A stretch of 64,000 nt of DNA from Dictyophora rubrovolvata (lineage: Eukaryota; Basidiomycota; Agaricomycetes; Phallales; Phallaceae): contig CP114127.1 of the NCBI GenBank assembly GCA_029959195.1, positions 434,001 to 498,000 of the forward strand. Direction: 5' to 3'. Positions 11,038 to 24,114 of this stretch are shown piece after piece. The notes below the pieces were generated by a model. It made no database searches, had not been told where the DNA came from, and saw only the letters and a program-made list of their open reading frames with translations. The translations under genes were made by a program, and so were the position numbers. How positions within the stretch are numbered: position 1 is the stretch's first letter; the number at the start of each line of letters is the position of its first letter.

Positions 11038-11265
11038 CGGTGTAATCACAGACAATATCTCTTCCTTTCGAGTTTTTCGCTGGTCATGGTGCCTTCTGTA
11101 CAGCAGCCGTATTGTCTAATTGCAACATCATCTGACTTGTGTGAAAAGAAAACTGGATTGGAACAGTTACCCCAGTTTTACCTGAACGAATATGTTCATT
11201 GTAGGCATTTCGAAGGAACTCGAGAGGATGGAGTATTTGTGGAAGCACGGGAAGGTTGGTTCCGG

Positions 11266-11865
11266 AGTTTTGGCCCGTCACGCGTCACGTGCTATCACAC
11301 GGTCTCTAAGCGCTCACTTTTGTCCTCTTCGTCCCCCTTTCGGGGCCGTGTGTTCAGTCCGCTGTCCACATTGATGTATCGTTCATTTTGATTGACCAAG
11401 GGTGATATATTCATCAATAGTGCGGAGCTCTTCCGCATAAAATTCCTTTGTACTTGATGCGAATGGTTCATAATGAGTTTCAGTTGATCAATTAGCCCGC
11501 TACGTATACGCTTAAAAAATCGAACTTGAGGGCAGCCACAGCTCGCGCACAAGCATCTCTTTAACTTTTTCCTGTTTCATCAGCCTTCTCTTTATCACCT
11601 ATCGTGCGATACCGTTTACACGGGAGAACTTCAGGATGTGAAATCTGTACGCTGAGAATATTTAGATCCCCTTTCAAATCTTTGAGCTTGAGTAAACCGT
11701 CAGAATTCTCAAGTGATTTTGATTTTCATAAGAAGAATGTTTGATGTCCACTGGAGTTCCGAATTATGTTGTTGGAAACTATGGATAGTAATTCATTCCT
11801 AAAAAACCGTATCTACTCTACAAATCTCGCATTACATATCGACGTTGGTTCCCTGTCTTACCCCC
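11266..11865. other. Intergenic, no gene seen
   Basis: Convergent intergenic space between GST copy 1 and the F-box gene. No reading frame with recognisable content. Confidence 0.5.
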
Positions 11866-13531
11866 TTAGTACCCCCCACTCCTCAACCTATAAAAGACCG
11901 CATGTGACTGAGCTTCAATTGACATTGCCCCTTGGGTACGGTTTCCCAGTTCTTCGTAAAATGCCGCCATATGATCGACGACCTGCCTAATAAAATCCAT
12001 ATCCTCTCCAAAAACTTCTACACGACTTCTGCAAATTCCCAACAAAAGTGAAGCAATTGCCCTCACAGTCTGGGGTCTAAATCCCCCATCATTAACGAGG
12101 AAGAGACGTGAGAGTGATAGAAAAGAAAATCCAGTTCGACTGAGTTGATCTATAAATTTAAGTTGAGCTTGGACTGTCATCTCGCTCAGGCTGGTGTGTG
12201 GAGGTAAGATATTTCCAAATGGTTGTAGTACGCTGTTTTCGTCGCATACATTCAGGCCAAGTGTATTGATTCTCGGCGAATATTTCGCAACTGTAAGCAA
12301 CGCATCTTGAAAATGGAAAGGCTGAGAGGTTGTGATTTCCAGTCTACGCCAGTGCAAGGGAGCTTCTCGACTTTGGAGGAGTTCGACCAAATTGTGCAAA
12401 GTCATATCCACGCCACCCCGAAGGAATGCCAAAGAAACGAGATTTCTACAGCTTAAAAGTGGCGTGACGGAAGACCATGGAATTTTCATCTCACGTTGAC
12501 CACAAACTCCTAAATCCAATATCTCCAGACTAGGGCACTGTCTGACGAGTGTCGCTAGAAAAGAGTCGAGATCGAAATCTACGCTGCCGAGGCATATACT
12601 AAGTGCAGTAAGTGCCGGAAATGAAAAGGGGCGGAAGAACGCTAAAACGGGTGATGTAGATGTAGTTATGCTAAAGAGGAGACACTCTAGTGACAAGAAG
12701 GATCCTGATCCATCGTTACGGGTGGCAGATTTTGTGATCTTAGTAAGTTCTGTGAATAATCGCCATCCTTCAACGTACAAATTGCTCAGGTTTGGCATTT
12801 GCGAAAGTTTCTCAATTGTGGCTTGTGTGAGTAAAATGTTTGGGAGTTGGACAGTGTCGGCGCGAATTTCGTCAAAAACGAATCAAATGAATCCGAAATT
12901 GCAACCTGTATGTTGGGTGGGTCTGGATCAAGAAAAAAGACCCTCAAGCTCAACAGTTCGGTTACCAATACTTTGCAGAAGTTGTTGAACCAGATACGAC
13001 CCAGATCAATTCCGCCGAGATAAATGTGATCAAGAGTTGGTGGAAGCAGTGCATTAAGATGGCTTTCAGGATCGAGTTGTTTAAATGTCGTGTAATAATG
13101 AAGAAATTGGCAATTAGGAAAGAAATATTTCGGTTCGTTATTCAGTAGGCATGACCGAGAAGCTTTCGCAACCAAAATGGCCCCGGAGTCTGCACCACAA
13201 ACACGTAGAATTCGAACATATTGGGCGTGGTATATAAATCTCGACCAATTGTCTAATGTTATATTTTCCGAGAATGTCTGATTATGAAAGCATTCAGTTC
13301 AAAAAAGTGGTTACATTCGGTTTTGCAACTCACATACAACTCTTCGCTATTGCGCAGACCAATTGGTCCAAGAAGTTTTAACGCGTCGCGAAGGTAAACA
13401 CATTTCCACAAAGGGCCTGCAGAAGCTTCTGACCATGCCTTGTTGACTCGGATTGTAGCCGCTAGGTCACCTTTATCGAGCCAAAAACAAATTTCATCCA
13501 GAACGTCGCGGATGTAGAAAACAGAATGCAT
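11866..13531 (-). CDS. F-box/LRR-type protein
   Basis: Exon 1 (13334-13531) encodes an F-box-like start, MHSVFYIRDVLDEICFWLD..., followed by WSEASAGPLWKCVYL, as in the large agaricomycete family of F-box proteins. A 56-nt intron (gtgagt...aatcag) joins it in phase to the exon starting at 13277 (TFSENITLDNWSRF). The rest reads as irregular leucine-rich repeats (PNLSNLYVEGWRLF, FPALTALSICLG, CPSLEILDLGVCG). Between about 12880 and 12830 the frame shifts between two good coding stretches. I cannot find a convincing intron there, so there may be a frameshift or an intron missed. F-box proteins recruit substrates to SCF ubiquitin ligases; the target is unknown. The start at 13531 is preferred because family members begin just before the F-box. 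Confidence 0.7.
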
Positions 13532-14639
13532 TTGAATAATGTTGCAAGAAAGAGGGTTACCAGAGATGGGAACCAATAAAATGGAAACGTGGCTTTTATA
13601 CGCGACGGTTCAAAGGTTGTCCCTTCGAGATGGTTGTCCGAGTCAATTAAACGGGACATTCCGTCTAATTAAGTCCATACGTTATTCATAGATGATTATG
13701 AAGACAACGTCAGGTTGAGAGGCATTGGTGGTGAGCCGCAGTGGTCGAGTTTACTCTAATGTCGGGTCTGCATTCTTTTAATCATCAGATCATGCAATAT
13801 TAGGCTCGTCCTTCTCTAGCAGGTAGGATCGAAGAGCCAATCCAAATCTCCATCTATCAATACGCCGCCTCAGCAATCTGTTTCGATGGGATTATCATCA
13901 ATGGGAGCTGGAGTGTTCCATAACATGGAGGTACCTAACTCTTAGTCTCCTGCATCATCCGGCCCGGGGCCGCACCTGTTACGTGAATTGCATCTTTTTT
14001 TTAAGGTAAGTAGTTTTGGCGAACGTCAGCTAGCGGTTGTACTATGTGGATTGCTGCATCTTACAAAAAGAACCAGCTACGCCCGGTGAAGTTACTGGTC
14101 ACCAAGGACTTCATCTCCCTTAAACGCTTTGAATTTCCCGCTGTCCGCAAGAGTAGCAGTGACTATCAACTTAAACTGATGTCCGACACCGAAATCAATA
14201 TCGCACATGGCATTTCAAGAAGAAGCTGTTAAAATAACTCGATCCTGACTAGAGTAACAAGGAGGGCACCTACTAGTCTTCAACCATCCAGGTGCCAAAG
14301 ATATTACGATGATATCAGGTTTGTCGAAAGCTTGCTTGACAGTCTATGTGAACAGCATTATACATAACAAGAAGCAGCTTATGATTTATAAGTACATACC
14401 AGCATATTCACAGCGACCTCACCAATGGAATAGCCCGCAACAGGCGGAAGTGCCAGGCTTGGGACTCTCGTCGTGTCAAAACTTTCTGCCTCTTCTTGAA
14501 CGGGGTGGGGGGGCTTGGCGAGCCTGTGTTGATCAACATGAGTAGCGGATTAGGAAGTAGACTAAAACAGATCTGACGACGTTTGTTTGGAGGACATCTA
14601 TCATTTCAGAGTCTGGATTTATTGTAGACGGTGTTTCGG
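13532..14639. other. Intergenic, no gene seen
   Basis: Unique sequence upstream of the F-box gene. Several 60-80-codon open frames occur but none resembles a known protein or forms an exon chain. Confidence 0.5.
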
Positions 14640-15030
14640 CACTATTGTTCTGATAATTGAATTATGGCTTCAGTTTTATCTCTTTACCATTGATGAGAAA
14701 ACACCTCGAGCGCAGTAATCATCTTTCCATCCTTGTCCATTGTTCTTCCGGCATCGAACTTTATTCGAACAGTCCGCTCCGATGGTTGCATTGTGTAATG
14801 AGTAGACAAAGAGCTTCCTTTTGGACGAGAAATCACCGCAAACAGCAGCTCGGAAGCTCGGCTCGGCAACAAAAGGACGTGAATTGTTCCGTCAAATGTC
14901 CTTCCGGCCAAAAAAGGAATTTGACGTGATGCGCGTGTCGCTAATTGTAGGCGTTATCGTACGCGCATGCGACCAAGGATCTTAAAAAGGAAGCTTGCTA
15001 GAATCGACGATCCTGCTGTTCCACATGTTC
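14640..15030 (-). pseudogene. GMC oxidoreductase relic
   Basis: On the minus strand this stretch aligns base by base with two separated parts of the GMC oxidoreductase genes on the right of the window. From about 15010 to 14830 it follows the region encoding YSKLPS...TRASRQIPLLAGKALGG...RPFAGEL. From about 14800 to 14650 it follows the region encoding THVTQSNHPSGPA...ERTMDKHGRRITTFEAF. About 190 bp plus introns between these parts are missing, as are both gene ends. It still translates in one frame as a run including GRTMDKDGKMITALEVF, but it lacks the FAD-binding and catalytic regions. This is a decayed copy of a host gene, not a functional gene. Confidence 0.75.
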
Positions 15031-15464
15031 GAGGAAATTATGGAAGTCATCTAAAACAAGTATGATGACTCGTGCACACGTCCTATAATGATATAGTCAT
15101 ATTCATATATTCCCTTCGTAATTCGTACCACGGGACTGGACGAGTTCAAGAGGTCAACTAGTCAAACAGATGGACTTAACATAGTAGTCGCTCTCGTCAG
15201 AGCTGACTGCAGCGTCCTGATGGTCATGTCATATTAGATAAAACCACTACCAGAGTCAGTGGGTGCGAGGTAATATGAATGACTGAACTACATCCGTTTT
15301 AGCCAAAGTAGAAATGATTTTGTTCAATTGTTCAAAGTCCAAAGCTTGGGCCTCCCATCCGGACGATTTAATCTGACGTTGGATTTCAGCGCAGCGAGTG
15401 GCATTGATCTTCCTTGCATACCGGGGAGGTTGGTTAGTGAGAAAAGAAGAAGGCTATGTTGCAT
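15031..15464. other. Intergenic, no gene seen
   Basis: Unique sequence between the GMC relic and the second GST duplication unit, with no recognisable feature. Confidence 0.45.
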
Positions 15465-17430
15465 AGATAGACGCAGGCTATAAGCCATGTGTGAAAAAGT
15501 TTATAAAATTGAACGAAAAACGTCGGACGTTCTTACCACAGTTGCGCCACGATTGGCGCTAACTGCCTGACAAAGGCAATCACTATCTCACCAATTTTCA
15601 GATGAGGTCCACTTTAATTTGATTCTGCGTTTGATGTACAATCCATAAATATCTCCTTGGCATGAATCTCAGGCTCTGGCGATGTCCAATCCCGCAATCA
15701 AACTCAAAGGCAACCTGATTCCTATGACCAAGCTTAACTTGAGGTGCTATGTAATCCAAAGTCAATGGTCGTCGGTTCTAATTCTCCCGCATGGGAACAG
15801 TCACGAAGGAGCACCTTTCAAGAAAGAAAACTTGTGGAGTACTAAGATGATTAACTGTATAAACATCAACAATCACGTCATTCGCTGAATCATGCTGGAA
15901 CATCAGAATTAGAAATCAATGCATGGGAATGGTGAAAATGGGAATTGGCATGCCTGTTTTTCCCATCCGTCCGTAAATTAGTCATTTATCAGCTGATGGT
16001 TAATAAGGGTAATAATGTAACAAACTGAGTTGCTGAGTAAAACCGAACGCTGTTGGCTCATTGCGTATGCATGCGACTCGTGAGTGGGAAACTTCTTTAA
16101 TAAGTACCAGGACTATTCCTGTGAGTTTCAGTATAAATATGACGATATATGCCGTCGACTTTGAGCACAACCTGAACTCAAATTACAAACGCACATACTT
16201 ACTCTTTCACATTACACAAAAATGTCGGACGCCAAAATAACACTCTACCACCATGGTCTGGCACCCAATCCTCCTAAGGTTGCGATACTCCTTGAGGAAC
16301 TGGGTGTCAAATACAACCTTGTTAAAAGGGTAATATATCCCGCAACTAGCATATAATGTCGTACTCACGTTTGTTTAGGAATTTGGAGACGGCCCGATCG
16401 GTGTCAAAAATCCTGAGTTTTTAGCTATCAATCCGTATGTGTTCCGAAAAATCTACACTTTGTCAAAGTCACTTAGATATACGTGACAGGAATGGCCGTG
16501 TTCCAGCTATAGTTGACCACACAAACAACGACAAAATAATCTGGGAGTCAGGTGCCATTCTCCTCTACCTCGCTGAACGATTTGACACATCTGGGAAATA
16601 CAACGGAAAGGATATAAATGAAAAGGCTACTGTGAATGAGTGGTTGTTCTTCCAGGTACGTTAATGCATAATGCAGTCGCGTTAGATTAGTACTGAAATG
16701 TGAATTTTTTCAAGGTGTCGGGTCATGGTCCGATGCAAGGACAAGTCAATTACTTTAAATATCTCCATCCGGTTAAGAGCTTGGATCAGTCTGTGTATGA
16801 CAGATTCAAGAATGAGACTTACCGAGTTTATGGTGTACTGGAGAAGAGACTTCAGAATAGGGAGTATATCGCTTTGGATAGGTTTAGCATTGCTGGTGAA
16901 GTTTCCCCCTCAATATTTATGTGGTAACTCTCTTTAACTTTCTTTCGCTTAGACATCGCGTTTTACCCATGTATATCTCCAAACTCCTTGTTTCGCTACG
17001 AAGTACTAATGGATATCTTTGATAGGGTTGAAAGCAGCTCCTTACGGTGACCTTAACTTCGACCAGTTCCCTCTTCTGGGTGCATATGTTAAGCGTATTG
17101 ACGAAATCCCGTCTGTCAAAACCGCGTATGCCAAGCTTAGTGGCCAGTGAACTTGGACCGTCCCCGGAAATCGCAGAAAAATTAGATATAATGACTGTTG
17201 TCATTTGAATTTAGTGAACTTGTATTTGTATATATATGGTGCAATCGCAATCAACAAACAATATTTCTTCCTTTCGAGTTTTTCGCTGGCCGCGGCGTCC
17301 TCTGTACAGCAGTCGTATTGCAAAATCATTTATATGAACCGGCCTGTGAAAGGAAAACTCGATTGGGACAGTTGCGTTTCGAAGAGACTCGTGAGGATGG
17401 AGGTTTGTGGAAGGTCGGTACAAGCTCAGC
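15465..17430 (+). repeat. GST duplication unit, copy 2
   Basis: Direct repeat of 9250-11265, carrying the second GST gene with its promoter and 3' flank. The right edge fades near 17430, about 280 bp beyond the stop codon. Confidence 0.8.
16222..17150 (+). CDS. Glutathione S-transferase, Ure2p-like, copy 2
   Basis: Six exons: 16222-16329, 16379-16434, 16490-16655, 16715-16895, 16953-16970 and 17026-17150, giving 217 aa. Exon lengths equal those of the copy at 9990. The protein differs from copy 1 at a handful of positions, for example MSDAK for MSNAK, YNLVKR for YNLIKK, and WLKAAPY for WLKVAPY. The same GST signatures are present (APNPPKVAILLEELG, NGRVPAIVD, ESGAILLYLAER). All introns here are GT-AG. 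It lies in the same orientation as copy 1 with the F-box gene and a GMC relic in between, so it is a dispersed rather than adjacent tandem duplicate. Cytosolic detoxification is the family role; substrate unknown. Confidence 0.9.
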
Positions 17431-17779
17431 GGGCGCTAAACACACTTCGTAAACGAGAACAACGGGCGCTCCGAGTTACGAAAAACAAAACACGAGTTTT
17501 ACCCACCACGCACTCCCTGGCTAATATATAAAAAAGGTGAAAAGGACTAGAGATACATTGATGGCAAAAAAATGTTTTTTTTTCCTTTGGAAACACAACT
17601 TCTTCATGAGCAATCGTCGATTCCGCGTCGAACCTTAAATGAGGTATTCGTTCTTTTTTCGTGATAAATAGGAAAAGAAAAGAATAGTGGGTAAAAATAA
17701 TATATGTGTGGAAACGACTGAAGGGTGATAATAAAACAGCGCCGATGCCGATGCGCAAGAGCTCGAGACGTGCTAGTAA
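17431..17779. other. Convergent intergenic, no gene seen
   Basis: 3' flanks of GST copy 2 and of the TSC2 gene. Poly-T and A-rich tracts only. Confidence 0.5.
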
Positions 17780-20700
17780 TCAGAAAAACCTCGTAAAGTC
17801 TCGTCGAATGTCACGGAACCCAGTCTTGGAACTATCGTGGTCTTCTTGCTGCTGAGGCTGCGGCTGCGGCTGTCCTTGTCCTTGAGATTGCTGTCCAGCA
17901 GTCTGAAACTCATTCACCCGAGACCGAAACTTGTCAATATACTGCAACCGTCTCCTCCAGTTCGTAACGTACTCGTGCTTCGAAGTGTCCCGATCAGTAG
18001 CTTCATAGACTTCTGACATGAAATCCGCGAGTAAGCTGACTTGTCGTAAAAACGGTCCCAAGTTTTCCGACGACATCAACTTATACTCTCCTATCGGTCC
18101 AAACTCCGGCATGCCCTCCATACACTGCATCGTCACCTTGAAAAACTCCCTCTCGTGTGGACTATTAGAAAATGCCGCGATAGTTCCTAACGAATGAGGT
18201 TCCACAATGAGGCTCACAAAATTGAAAGAGGAGGAAATGGTGTTAATATCGTAGGGAAACCCGGAATCGTTCCAGACAATCCGGACTTTATCGTTCCCTA
18301 TGTGTCGTTTTTTGTAGGTTCGAGAAGGGTCAAACTCGAGATTAGGCATCAGCGTCGCTGTATGGTATACCACTTGAACAATATCGTCCCACCACGCATA
18401 CGCAAATTCTCCATCTGTTTCAGGCACGACACCGCCCGTATAGACATCGCGCTGATCTCGGATCCGGATTAATCGGCCAATACTTTCCAAGAATCGAGTA
18501 TAAGCAGGTGACCCATGTCGGTTCCCCAAGATTTCCTGTTCATTACGCTGACCAGGAGCAACATAAACTATCCCAATCTTGTGTGTATCAATAACCGGCG
18601 TCCGCCTTAACGTTCCTAACAAACTTTCCAACTGTGGTACTTCAGTTACCAACTGTGATCGTACGGATTCTTTGGGAAGGAATGGATATTGTGAAAGCTG
18701 GAGAGCGAAATACGAAGGATCAATAGCCACATCCTTTCGACGCTGGGATGGTGCTGACTGTGCCCACACGTAGCCAGATACAGGATTCGGCTTGTCTTCA
18801 GGTCGTTCGCGTGGCATAGAAGAAGAATGAAAGACCCCTCGCGCCTTATGTAAAACAGCCTGATCCTAAACCGAAAGTTGAGATAATGATTGTGTGTGCA
18901 AAACCAATAGCCAACACCAAACTTACAGTAGAATCCCGATTTTGAGGATGCTCGGGATCGGGCACGTCCTTTTCCACCTCAAGCGGATCACGTTCAGACA
19001 TCATAATCGCAGCATCCGTCAACTTATCCGCATCAACATCTCCTGGACCAACCTGCGGAAAATTCTCCAACTTGCACAAAAACTTCGTCTCACCAGAAGG
19101 CCGGACCGAAATAACTTCAATCCATCCACGTTTAGGCAACGTGCGTATTGAAACCAGAGAATTCCCCCACAACCAAGTTTTAGCCTCAGTGGGGGCTTCT
19201 GCAGGTTCACCGTCACCACCATCGCTGTCTTCTGAATTGCCACTTGTTGGCGGATTCATTACAATGTCACCCAAGAGTGAATAGGCGGGACGTGGATCCG
19301 CCGAGGCATATGTATACCGCGCTAGCCAATCGAAACAAACTTCAGTGGGTTCATCCACAGCCCCTTTGGCTTCATTTGCCAACAACAGCCGCCGCGCTAA
19401 GAACTCGACATGTCTTGGACGCTCTGGTAATGGAACGGCAAGGAACCATACGTAAATGATATAATAGGCGACGACAAGTACGTGCTGTGACAGCGCGAAG
19501 GATTCTCGTCCCGAAACACCCTTTGTATCAGGGCTGTTGTGATGATGAATATACGCAACGGCAACGGCAAACACCATTCTAAACACCTCCTCGCGAAAAT
19601 TGGTATATAAAGAAGGCAATGAACCGACGATGGACACAAAATCCAAGATATGCACCGCCACGGCGGCATTGGTCATAATCCGAGCAAGTATTTCCAAAAT
19701 ACGGGGAAGATTTTTCGAGATATAAATAGGTAACTCCAATGCACAGATGGATAACGCGTTTAAACAGACTTTGACAGTAGACAGTTTACTGCTGAGTCCC
19801 GCAAGAAAAGCCTCTACCAACATGTCGTGATGTTTCCTTTCGTCAAAGTTTGGGCGGTAACTAATGAGAACCGTTAGGCTATGATATATCAATCCTTGAG
19901 CATCCCCCAATCGAAGTGAATCAGGCATATTGTCTGCGATATTCTGCGCGGTCTCGCTTTGTAACGTGATAGTGCACAACGAAAGCAACAGCGACACGAT
20001 AGCCAGCTTCGTCTTCGGTCCACAAAAGAAATGTTTGTTGGAAAGCTGAATAGGAAGATGACACAGCACATAAGATAAGATTTCCCAATCCACATGGTCG
20101 GATTTCAAGATATCAACGAGCGCGAAGACATAATCCGATACCGGTAGCCAGTTCTTCAACTCTTCCCATTCACTTGGGGCATTTTCCTGATAGGTGATTA
20201 CGCCTGTACTTGACGGCTCCGTGGTAAAGAAATCGAATGGTATCGACTCTGGAACCATCCACAAAGGCGACTGAGGTTTGGGCTTGGTATGTGGACCAGT
20301 AGAGGACGACTGCTGGGGTGACGGCCTGCTCCGACTTCTGCTAGCAGCGGCACTTCCAGCTCTAGTACGACGCATACCACGAGAAATCGATCTAGTCCGA
20401 CGAGCATCAGGTTCCTCAAACTTGTCTTGCGATATGAACTTGGACCTGTCCACCAAAACAGCCAGCGACAAAACGTCCTTATCAATATCTCCAATGATAT
20501 AGAGACGATGGTCGCGATCAGCACGTAACCGCATCAAAAACTGAAGCATAGCCAATTTAGTCCGGGTACATTTCGCATCAGACAAAATAGACAAGATAGC
20601 TTTGAATATCCGCACGGAGTAGATTGGATAGGCCGGAGCTGAAAACGAAACTGATTGAAACACGTTGATCAAAGCAACGCCGGCGAGGAAGCAGCGACAA

Positions 20701-23235
20701 GTTTTGACAATGGGCATTCTAATTTCAGAACGAACAGGCGTCGCAGGACTGGCGGGAGGTTCCGGCTCTCGGTTTCGGGGCATCGTCCATGGAGGTAGCA
20801 TGGACATTAGTCCACTTGACGATGGCGTTGGCTGGTTACTACTGCTCTCCCTATCGTTCGTCGTAACGCTGGTTGCCAATTCAGATGAAACCCGAGATAA
20901 CGTCGGAGTAGGAACAATGGAGTTAGCCAGAGGAGACTGTAGCGCTCCAGGTTCGAGCGAGGACGGCGTCGACTCTTCGACGATTGGAACCATACAACAC
21001 GGACATGGATCCCGAGCAAACCGAACAAGCATTTGCAGCAGACGGTCAATCAAGTCTGTGTGCGTAGAAGAATCGCTATTGGTCGGGTCCTCTTCTTCCT
21101 GATCCGTCTCCATAATCCGCCAAGTTAGTTCGTTGGCAGATACATGAAACAGCAGTTCATCGCCTTCCAAGTTCGATTGATGAAACTGCTTATCGTGACC
21201 AAAGGTATCCTCAATCAACTCACATATGCGATATCCTAGCTGACGTCGGTAAGATGGGACTCCTCTGAGTTCAGAATGAATGGTATGAATAGTCAACAAG
21301 ACTTCTCGAGACGTGTGGGGTCTGTTGGGCTGTACAAGGGCATTGAATATATCTGTGATTTTATCAATCCAATCGGAAGAGGTTGGTGTTAACAGGCCGA
21401 GAGTATACATGTTTTGGGGTATAGGTGCAGTTTGAGCATCCGTCAAATGGGAAGTCAACGAGAGCAAGATGGAAGGCAGACTTGGAGTCATAGGTGTCGA
21501 AAGCGGCAAAGCTAGCTGTCTGCATATGTTCATAAATAGCTTAGTCGGTGCCGAAGAGGGCTTATCGATGGGCAAAATACTGAATTTATGAAGCACTCGA
21601 CTGTTTTCAAAAAAAGCTCAGTCAGCACTAGGACAATATACATGCACCGTTGTGAGGAGGGATAGATACGCACATAGTGCGTTGAATATACTTCACCACT
21701 TCGCTCAAAACTGTGCCAATAAACCGGCCTTCTTCTGATCCGATCATTGAAGTATTGTTCTCCGAATCATTGTCGTCCACACGATCGCATGCTTCATCTA
21801 CGATGTCAATTGTGATGCCAATAGCTTCCTCTAATACCATTTCAGCATCTGACCGGCTTGCCCATTCCTCGATGGCCTTGCCGGTTGGTTTACACAACCG
21901 GTCCAAAGTAAAAGCCGGGACCTCTATGTTTTCCTTGTGTGCACGCTCCAAAACGCGCGTATAATTTTCTGTCAAGACCATCTGACCTGTTGGGGCAGTA
22001 ATGTCTATATCAAACTTCGGACGGCGCAAAGAAAGAAGCGCCATACGAGAACTAGCTGCGTCGCGAAGCACCGCACGCACTGTACGGAAGGCGCCTAGAG
22101 CTACTTGCCTATTATCAGATGAGAGGTATGTCTTGACGTTTGCGGCGACAGTGACAGAAAAGGGGCCTTGGAGGAGGGTAAAGAAATGATTGAGAGCGGT
22201 TTCTTCTATCGCTCGGACACGATATTGGGATGGCAGTGGAGTTGCTGAGATATGAGGCAATGGAGCGATGTGGGCTCCGATCATGCGAAGCAAAATGAAC
22301 ACGACCTGGGAGATTTCATCCAATGACAACCTTGAGCGGGAAACCTCTAGGAAGGCAAGATACATCTGGCAAGGAAGAACGGTCCTTTCTAAAGGTGTCA
22401 GAGGTTCGAGAACGGCAGAGAAACGGCCGCCTGGGTATGGGAATAATGCTTGAGGAGAGGAGCCTGAGCGACGATGGATAGTAGACGGGGAAGAAGGAAT
22501 GGATGATGAGTCGGATGATGAGAAAAGTGTAGCATCTAATGACCGTTGAACGTAACGATCATAAAAATAAAGGGTCCCGCGAAGGTGTCTTTCGGTATAC
22601 GAGGAGGCATTCCTGGCAAACACATTGCGCAGAAGTTCTGAGTGAGACTCGGTGTATTCCTCCTTTTGTAGCCTGTCGTCTTCGTCCGATAAGAGGGAAT
22701 CAAAGGTGAAGCCTATGCATTCTTCTGAAAATCGTATAAACTGGTCTTCGAAGCCGACGATGCAGCTTCCTTCCGTTGTCAACGCCGAGAGGCATTTATA
22801 TCGCGGCTTGGAAAGCGCCCATGAGAGGTCAGAATTCCGAACGATGGCAAAGAGAGAGGCCCGTTCGAGGTCAGATAAGGGTCGGGATTCAGATAATGAG
22901 TAAATCGATATGATTTCCAGACCACATATCGTAAATGGAGGGTGCGTTCCAGGAGCGCAAAGACGAGAGACAACAGGGATAATGTTATCCAAGGGAGGTG
23001 TCTCGACGCGAAGGGCTGCTTGAAGGGCTCTCGCGTGGTTCAAAGACAATACGGCGGGTGGAGTCAACGATAAAAGAAGCTCGTCGACGGAGAGTTGTGT
23101 GGAAGGCGAATCGTCCTGCGTAAGAGGTGTGGTAGTGACAGCCGCTGACGGCCGGCTTTTGATAATGTTTGGAATGGGACCTCCTGTTTTTGCACGCGGT
23201 CTTCTTTTGTGTTGCTTAGGATCGTCTTGTTGCAT
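17780..23235 (-). CDS. TSC2: Tuberin homologue, Rheb GTPase-activating protein
   Basis: Three exons close in phase: 21674-23235, 18927-21600 and 17780-18859, giving 1771 aa, close to the 1.8-kb-residue size of animal tuberin. The N-terminal two thirds are alpha-solenoid repeats with low-complexity inserts (Ser/Pro-rich around residue 900 onward). The C-terminal Rap/Ran-GAP domain begins near residue 1505 with THKIGIVYVAPGQRNEQEIL and contains KKRHIGNDKVRIVWNDSG near residue 1600, including the catalytic asparagine of the HIGND motif, then FNFVSLIVEP. With hamartin (TSC1) it forms the complex that inactivates Rheb and restrains TORC1 when nutrients or energy are low. The tail is Gln/Pro-rich. 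The start at 23235 is the first in-frame ATG; ctcactcag just upstream could be the acceptor of a 5'UTR intron starting near gtacgtcc. Confidence 0.92.
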
Positions 23236-24114
23236 ATCTGAGTGAGAAGAAGAAATAGCACAAGTCTTGATAGATACCTCAGAGAACGCACGAATTGGAA
23301 GGACGTACCAAGTTGGAGGAGATTTCAGGAGAATAACAAGATCCGGTGCATAAGTAAATTATCCAACAGATATACAGTGCAATGCCCCTATTTCACCTCA
23401 GAGGCCTTGTGTCCGGAGGTGGCAAAAGTGGCCTTTTAAAGCCAGCCAGCTTGGAAGACGACGTTGATTGAAATGTGCTGAAAGGACAAGGTTCAAGGTG
23501 TGATTACGTAATCTATCCCCTAAATTTCTCTATTTGTCTCGCTGCTGTCGTGTGATACGTGTCACGAACGCTCATGATGGGCGTGCGATGATCATATGTC
23601 TATCGTGTATATCACAAACACACTTGCCAGTTTTGCAAATTTTTCCTGATTTCACGGCTTTGAAATAGCAATCCTGGAAGAGATTAGTGTCGGCAGGCGC
23701 CGAGTTCGGATCAAAGGCTGCGGGTCCACGGGCGCTTGTTGGCTTACGTACTGCGGACGACGATGCTTTCAATTTGACTCAACGGTCTCGGCCTCACTGG
23801 CTTAGCTAGTAACCACACGAGTGCGTGGTCAGAACCATATGCAGAGATGTTCCCGAAGAACGGAGGAGTTTGCGTCCAGTTGTATATTCGTCATTATCAT
23901 AGAAATAAATTCCTTTTGAGGCCGGCGCGCTGAAATGAGTCATGACCGCACATCAACCGCACAGTATGTAAATTATCTGCCCAGTTTGCAATCCTCATAA
24001 TTTGAGCCAGTATTGCAACGCAAGAAACCCTGCATAGAGCATGTGATATCGAAAAAAAAAATTCATTCGATTCTTCTAATGAGAAGCTTTAATACAGAAC
24101 TCGGCGGCTTCGAT
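23236..24114. other. Intergenic between TSC2 and lactonohydrolase
   Basis: Holds the TSC2 promoter (possible 5'UTR intron near 23239-23310) and the 3' flank of the lactonohydrolase. A minus-strand frame at 23572-23772 ends in a small Cys-rich stretch (KICKTGKCVCD) but has no ATG start and no support. Confidence 0.45.

Larger units (their letters stand above)
9250..11265 (+). repeat. GST duplication unit, copy 1
   Basis: This segment matches 15465-17430 in direct orientation. The match covers about 700 bp upstream of the GST start (from a block reading ggctataagccatgtgtgaaaa), the whole gene and about 340 bp downstream. Coding similarity is very high and flank similarity somewhat lower, as expected for a fairly recent segmental duplication. 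Confidence 0.8.

Noticed and set aside
23572-23772. Minus-strand frame ending in a small cysteine-rich stretch (KICKTGKCVCD)
   Set aside because: No ATG start, no signal peptide, too few cysteines for a defined family, and no evidence of expression.
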